Shown in pieces: positions 60,479-64,000 of a DNA stretch of 64,000 bases. The stretch is taken from NCBI GenBank assembly GCA_047345645.1, contig JBLEFH010000010.1; one strand, given 5' to 3'. The stretch comes from JBLEFH01 sp047345645 (lineage in GTDB: Bacteria > Pseudomonadota > Alphaproteobacteria > Rhodobacterales > Rhodobacteraceae). The position numbers were made by a program, and so were the translations under genes. A model generated the notes under the pieces. The model was not told the DNA's origin. It saw only the letters and a program-made list of their open reading frames with translations, and did no database searches. Numbering within the stretch: position 1 is the stretch's first letter; each line of letters starts with the position of its first letter.

Positions 60479-60571
60479 ATCATCCTCCCTTTTCCTTTTT
60501 GTGGCCTCCGCCTCGCGTCACTGCAAGTCCCTCTTGCGGCGCGCGGCGGAATGGCGCAAAGGCAAAGCGCT

Positions 60572-61177
60572 ATGATTTCGATGGAAAACAGCTTGCTTTT
60601 CACGGCCTTTCTCTTCGGTGCCTCGCCCGGCATCGGGGCCTTTGCGGTGATGGCGACAACGCTGCGTCACGGCACGCGGGCCGGGCTGCTGCTGTCGGCG
60701 GGCGAGGTGATGGGGGATATGATGTATCTCGCTATCGCGCTGTTTTCGCTGGGGATCATCGCCGAGCATCTCGGGCCGGTCATGACCGTGATCCGCTATG
60801 GCGGGGCGGCCTATCTCGTCTATCTCGGCGTCAAACAGATGCTCGCCACGCCCGAGCCGCCCACGGCCAAAAGCGCGCCGCCCAATCCGGCGCGGCAGCT
60901 CGCGACCGGGTTTGTGATCGCAGGGACCAACCCCAAGGTGATCGCCTTTTATCTCGCGTTCCTGCCCGCCTTCGTCGATCTTTCCGGCGTGACACTGGCG
61001 AGCGGCCTGCGCGTGATGGGGATTATCGCGACGGGTGTGTTCTGCGGCGTCGCGCTTTACGCGCTCTTTGGCGGGCAGATGCGGCGGCATATGCAAAGGC
61101 CCCGCACGGTGCGGATCGTCAATGTGATCACAGGGCTGGTGCTGATCGCGATTGCCGGCGCGCTGCTCTTTTCTTGA
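60572..61177 (+). CDS. LysE/RhtB-family amino acid exporter
   Basis: The 201-residue inner-membrane protein has about six hydrophobic segments and the family head FLFGASPGIGAFAVMATTLRHG (G-A-S-P-G in place of the more common T-P-G-P). It also has NPKVIAFYLAFLPAFVD, a hallmark (N-P-K). It probably exports a hydrophilic amino acid or related compound; substrate unknown. ATG 60572 has AAAGG about 9 bases upstream; ATG 60581 is possible. Divergent from glpK. Confidence 0.87.
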   Translation: MISMENSLLFTAFLFGASPGIGAFAVMATTLRHGTRAGLLLSAGEVMGDMMYLAIALFSLGIIAEHLGPVMTVIRYGGAAYLVYLGVKQMLATPEPPTAKSAPPNPARQLATGFVIAGTNPKVIAFYLAFLPAFVDLSGVTLASGLRVMGIIATGVFCGVALYALFGGQMRRHMQRPRTVRIVNVITGLVLIAIAGALLFS

Positions 61178-61318
61178 GAAAAGCCGAATAGCGTTCAGCC
61201 CGCTCCGAACATTATTCCAGAATGCGTGATGAATCTGCACCCAAAGCGGATCAAACGCACCGAATTTCAGCAAAATATTCTCTAAAATCGCTTTTTCTCT
61301 TTCCGAGCGCTGAAAAAT

Positions 61319-61340
61319 CGTGACATTTTAGGCCATCACG
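61319..61340. promoter_or_regulatory. Inverted repeat upstream of the universal stress gene
   Basis: CGTGA (61319-61323) faces TCACG (61336-61340) across 12 bases, in an AT-rich region 38 bases before the usp start codon. It could be an operator; the arms are short and no known regulator consensus is matched. Confidence 0.25.
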
Positions 61341-61378
61341 CGCCTGAGAGCGCGCAGAAAAACAGGAGAGGTAAACTT

Positions 61379-61816
61379 ATGTCCACATCTATCGTGGTCG
61401 GCTTGGACGGATCGCCGTCCGGAGACAAGGCGCTCGCCTTTGCCCGCCGGCAAGCCAAGCTGATCGGCGATTGCAAGATCGTCGTCACCTATATCATCGA
61501 GTGGTCGCCCTACAGCTTCCAGACCGCTGAAGAAAACGAGCGCCGCCATCAGCGCCGCGAGGAAGAGATTTCCACCGCGCATGAGCGCATCCTCGATCCA
61601 GCGATCAAGGAGCTTCAGAACGACGGGTTCGAGGTGGAGGGCTATGTTCGGCACGGCGACGCAGCCGCGATCCTCGACCGGGTCGCCGTGGAGCACCGGG
61701 CCGAGCAAATCGTGGTGGGCCGCGAAGGGCACCGCTCCCTGCGCAAGCGCCTCTTTGGCAATGTGACCGGCGATCTGGTGGCTTCGGCCTCGGTTCCGGT
61801 GACCGTTGTGGCATAA
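61379..61816 (+). CDS. Universal stress protein (UspA family)
   Basis: The 145-residue cytosolic protein has the Usp fold: IVVGLDGSPSGDKALAFARR at the N-terminus, IVVGREGHRSLRKRLFGNV carrying the G-x2-G-x9-G nucleotide-binding pattern (followed by Asn rather than Ser/Thr), and the closing ASVPVTVVA. ATP binding is therefore plausible. It is 17 bases ahead of the alanine symporter and probably co-transcribed, which suggests a role linked to membrane transport. AGGAGAGG precedes the ATG. Confidence 0.92.
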   Translation: MSTSIVVGLDGSPSGDKALAFARRQAKLIGDCKIVVTYIIEWSPYSFQTAEENERRHQRREEEISTAHERILDPAIKELQNDGFEVEGYVRHGDAAAILDRVAVEHRAEQIVVGREGHRSLRKRLFGNVTGDLVASASVPVTVVA

Positions 61817-61833
61817 GAAAGAAGGGAAAACCC

Positions 61834-63384
61834 ATGAAAACAATGCGTAATCTCGGCTATGCCGCGGCGGCCTCGCTGCTTCCGGCGATGGCCATGGCTC
61901 AAGAGGAGGCCATGTCGCTCGACGACAAGGTCAACGCCGTCTTTTCCGACGCGACCGGCCCCTTCGTGAGCTTCATTTTCGCCCCGCTGCCCGGCACCGC
62001 CTTCCCGTGGATCGTGCTCTGGCTGGTTGTCGGTGCGACGATCTGCTCCATCTATTTCGGCTTCGTGCAGTTCCGCCGCTTCGGCCATGCGATCAGCCTC
62101 GTCAAAGGCGATTATTCGGACCCGAATGACGCCGGTGAGGTCTCCCACTTCCAGGCGCTCGCCACCGCCCTTTCGGGCACGGTCGGCCTCGGGAACATCG
62201 CCGGGGTTGCCGTTGCGGTCTCCATTGGCGGGCCCGGCGCGACCTTCTGGATGATCCTCGCGGGCCTTCTCGGCATGGCGACGAAATTCACCGAATGTAC
62301 GCTCGGCGTGAAATACCGGAACGAATTTGACGATGGTCACGTCTCCGGCGGCCCGATGTATTATCTCGAAAAAGGCTTTGCGGAGCGCGGCTTCTTCGGC
62401 GGCAAATTCCTCGCGATCCTCTTCGCGATCTTCTGTATCGGCGGCTCCTTCGGCGGCGGGAACATGTTCCAGTCGAACCAGGCGCACGCGCAAATGGCCA
62501 ATGTCATCGGCGATTATCCGGGCTGGATTACCGGCGTCGTGATGGCGGCTCTCGTGTTCATCGTCATCGCGGGCGGGATCAAATCCATCGCCAGCGTCAC
62601 CGACAAGCTCGTGCCCTTCATGGCCGTGTTCTATGTCGGATTTTCGCTGCTGATCATCATCATGAATTTCGACATGATCGGCGTGGCGTTCGGCCAGATC
62701 TTCCAGGGCGCGTTCACCAGCATGGGTCTTGCGGGCGGTGCCATCGGGGCGCTGATCCAAGGGTTCCGGCGTGCGGCCTTCTCCAACGAGGCGGGCGTCG
62801 GCTCGGCGGCCATCGCGCACTCCGCGGTGCGGACCAATGAGCCGGTGACCGAAGGCATCGTGGCGCTTCTGGAGCCGTTCATCGACACCGTCGTGATCTG
62901 CACCATGACCGCGCTCGTGATCATCATCACCGGGATGCTGCAGTTCGACGCAGAAACCGGCGCCTATATCTGGGATGAAGCCGCAGGCACCATCGCCACC
63001 GAAGGCGGCGCAACCGGGGTGGAACTCACCTCCATGGCGTTCTCCTCGGTCTTCCCGTGGTTCCGCTATGCGCTAGCCATCGCCGTGGTTCTCTTCGCCT
63101 TCTCGACGATGATTTCGTGGTCCTATTACGGGGTGAAGGCCTGGACTTACCTCTTCGGCGAAGGCGCGGTGAAAGAGCTCGTGTTCAAGCTGCTCTTCTG
63201 CTTCTTCACCGTGATCGGCGCGGCCGCATCGCTCGGCTCGGTCATCGACTTCTCCGATGCGATGATCTTCGCCATGGCGGTTGTGAACATCTTCGGCCTC
63301 TACTTCCTGCTTCCGATCGTGAAGCGCGAGGTGAAGAGCTACTTCGCACGGGTCGACTCCGGCGAGATCCGCAAGGTGAAGTAA
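61834..63384 (+). CDS. Alanine/sodium symporter family (AGCS) transporter
   Basis: The 516-residue inner-membrane protein imports alanine or glycine with sodium. It has an N-terminal signal-like segment (YAAAASLLPAMAMAQ), then about eleven membrane helices. Family landmarks are ALATALSGTVGLGNIAGVAV, GPGATFWMILAGLLGM and GSFGGGNMFQ, plus RRAAFSNEAGVGSAAIAHSA. The cleavable-looking head is a feature of many alphaproteobacterial copies. It is probably co-transcribed with the Usp gene and followed by a terminator. Confidence 0.94.
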   Translation: MKTMRNLGYAAAASLLPAMAMAQEEAMSLDDKVNAVFSDATGPFVSFIFAPLPGTAFPWIVLWLVVGATICSIYFGFVQFRRFGHAISLVKGDYSDPNDAGEVSHFQALATALSGTVGLGNIAGVAVAVSIGGPGATFWMILAGLLGMATKFTECTLGVKYRNEFDDGHVSGGPMYYLEKGFAERGFFGGKFLAILFAIFCIGGSFGGGNMFQSNQAHAQMANVIGDYPGWITGVVMAALVFIVIAGGIKSIASVTDKLVPFMAVFYVGFSLLIIIMNFDMIGVAFGQIFQGAFTSMGLAGGAIGALIQGFRRAAFSNEAGVGSAAIAHSAVRTNEPVTEGIVALLEPFIDTVVICTMTALVIIITGMLQFDAETGAYIWDEAAGTIATEGGATGVELTSMAFSSVFPWFRYALAIAVVLFAFSTMISWSYYGVKAWTYLFGEGAVKELVFKLLFCFFTVIGAAASLGSVIDFSDAMIFAMAVVNIFGLYFLLPIVKREVKSYFARVDSGEIRKVK

Positions 63385-63406
63385 GCCAAGACACTGACAA
63401 TTTGGG

Positions 63407-63434
63407 AAAGGCGGCGCTTCGGGGCCGCCTTTTT
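63407..63434 (+). terminator. Rho-independent terminator of the usp-symporter unit
   Basis: Stem GGCGGC (63410-63415) with GCCGCC (63424-63429), flanked by AAA and TTT that extend the pairing, loop of 8, then five T residues. Confidence 0.85.
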
Positions 63435-63451
63435 CTTTGGCACTTTGGCGC

Positions 63452-64000
63452 TCAGACCAAAAACGCGTCCCCTTGATCCATGGCGAATAGCCCGTGATCG
63501 CCGACATCCGGCAAAGGCACCGCGTCAAACGCAGCGTGCATAGCCGACGAAACCGTCTCCATCACCTGCGTCACGGCCTCCGCCATCTCGACCAGCGGCG
63601 CAGGCTCGGGCACGGCGGGCCCGGCCTCCGCAAAATCGAAATGATCCGCCTCGCCGCTCACGCTGGCCGGGTCCGTCTCATCGACCCAGAGCGCGCCATC
63701 TGCATCGGTCGGCAGGCGGTTGACGATCTTTTGGGTGGGGGTTTCGAGCCCGTGATCATTGTCCATCATCACATTGCCCCGGTCATTGATGTAGCCGGTG
63801 CGGGCGATCTGCGCGTCGATGGTGGTGAGGTCCAGCACCACATGGGTGAAGCCGCCATCCTGATTGCTGCCGATATAAAGATGCACCTTCATGCCATCGA
63901 CAACGGATTCGAGGGTCGCGACATCTTTCAGCGTCGTCTCCATCGTGTTCTCGAAACTCTGGATCAGATGCAGCTTGCCCGCATCGTCGATATAGAGCAA
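63452..64000 (-). CDS. 3' end of an unidentified acidic protein (cut by the window edge)
   Basis: At least 182 residues of an open frame run off the right edge, so the start is outside. I do not recognise the family. The visible part is acidic and hydrophilic, with short repeats of the style YIDDAGKLHLI and YINDRGNVMMDND, like metal- or carbohydrate-binding beta repeats. A Pro/Glu/Ala-rich stretch (AGPAVPEPAPLVEMAEAV) and a C-terminus DQGDAFLV follow. The frame has normal high-GC codon use, which supports coding. It converges on the symporter gene, from which the terminator separates it. Confidence 0.65.
   Translation of the reverse strand: MLYIDDAGKLHLIQSFENTMETTLKDVATLESVVDGMKVHLYIGSNQDGGFTHVVLDLTTIDAQIARTGYINDRGNVMMDNDHGLETPTQKIVNRLPTDADGALWVDETDPASVSGEADHFDFAEAGPAVPEPAPLVEMAEAVTQVMETVSSAMHAAFDAVPLPDVGDHGLFAMDQGDAFLV

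Noticed and set aside
1..64000. CRISPR arrays, insertion sequences, toxin-antitoxin pairs or phage modules
   Set aside because: No regularly spaced repeats, transposase motifs, paired small toxin/antitoxin genes or phage structural genes were found on reading both strands.

Overview
The window is a chromosomal segment of an alphaproteobacterium, most likely a member of the Rhodobacteraceae (Roseobacter group). The evidence is high GC with strong G/C third-position bias, a leader sequence of the rhodobacterial rRNA type at the left edge, a PetP/PetR-like regulator pair, phosphatidylcholine synthase, BluB, an alphaproteobacterial 41-residue L36, and many DUF families typical of this group. It is dense housekeeping DNA. 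I see no CRISPR array, insertion sequence, prophage or plasmid module.

Layout. 1-500: 5' leader and promoter of an rRNA operon running off the left edge (minus strand), then the clpB terminator. 501-5435: clpB with a sigma32-type promoter, divergent pyrF-dinB, and a candidate small RNA. 5438-7708: N-formylglutamate amidohydrolase, tRNA-Val(GAC), L36 and a peptidoglycan-binding protein. 7742-16737: a nine-gene minus-strand operon of a branched-chain-type ABC importer (two ATPases, two permeases, one binding protein) with two CoA-ligase-family proteins, a VOC protein and a three-helix membrane protein. 16863-20143: bluB and a hybrid histidine kinase/response regulator pair. 20198-20768: hsp20 with a sigma32-type promoter and a ROSE-like thermosensor hairpin. 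20775-27611: a MoxR/DUF58/DUF4159/large membrane protein operon and divergent DUF1285.

27608-34520: SMR exporter; the rsfS-rlmH and gpmI-envC-ctpA-rppH series; ilvE. 34607-41839: petP-petR, then xseB-ispA-dxs-GNAT, a ChaC-like protein, DUF2125 and an extensin-like lipoprotein. 41872-47576: tyrC, hisC, NAD(P)H-hydrate repair and priA, all minus. 47732-51345: transaldolase-DUF484-xerC-pcs, facing DUF2270. 51445-58889: ileS with an AT-richer internal tract, tandem GFA-family genes separated by a possible leader peptide and hairpin, the YcjF/YcjX-type pair, and truA. 59000-64000: glpK, a LysE-type exporter, universal stress protein, an alanine/sodium symporter, and the 3' end of an unidentified gene.

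Together the window covers protein quality control (ClpB, Hsp20, CtpA), RNA and ribosome maintenance (RppH, RlmH, RsfS, TruA, IleS), replication and repair (PriA, DinB, XseB, XerC), isoprenoid precursors (Dxs, IspA), amino acid synthesis (IlvE, HisC, TyrC) and envelope functions. No complete novel defence or biosynthetic system is evident. The most unusual items are the transporter plus CoA-ligase operon with one ligase-like protein lacking the normal ATP loop, the candidate anti-Shine-Dalgarno small RNA at 5354-5435, the ROSE-like hsp20 leader, the mosaic tract in ileS, the leader peptide and hairpin between the GFA genes, and the repeated 4-nt stop-codon overlap of convergent genes.
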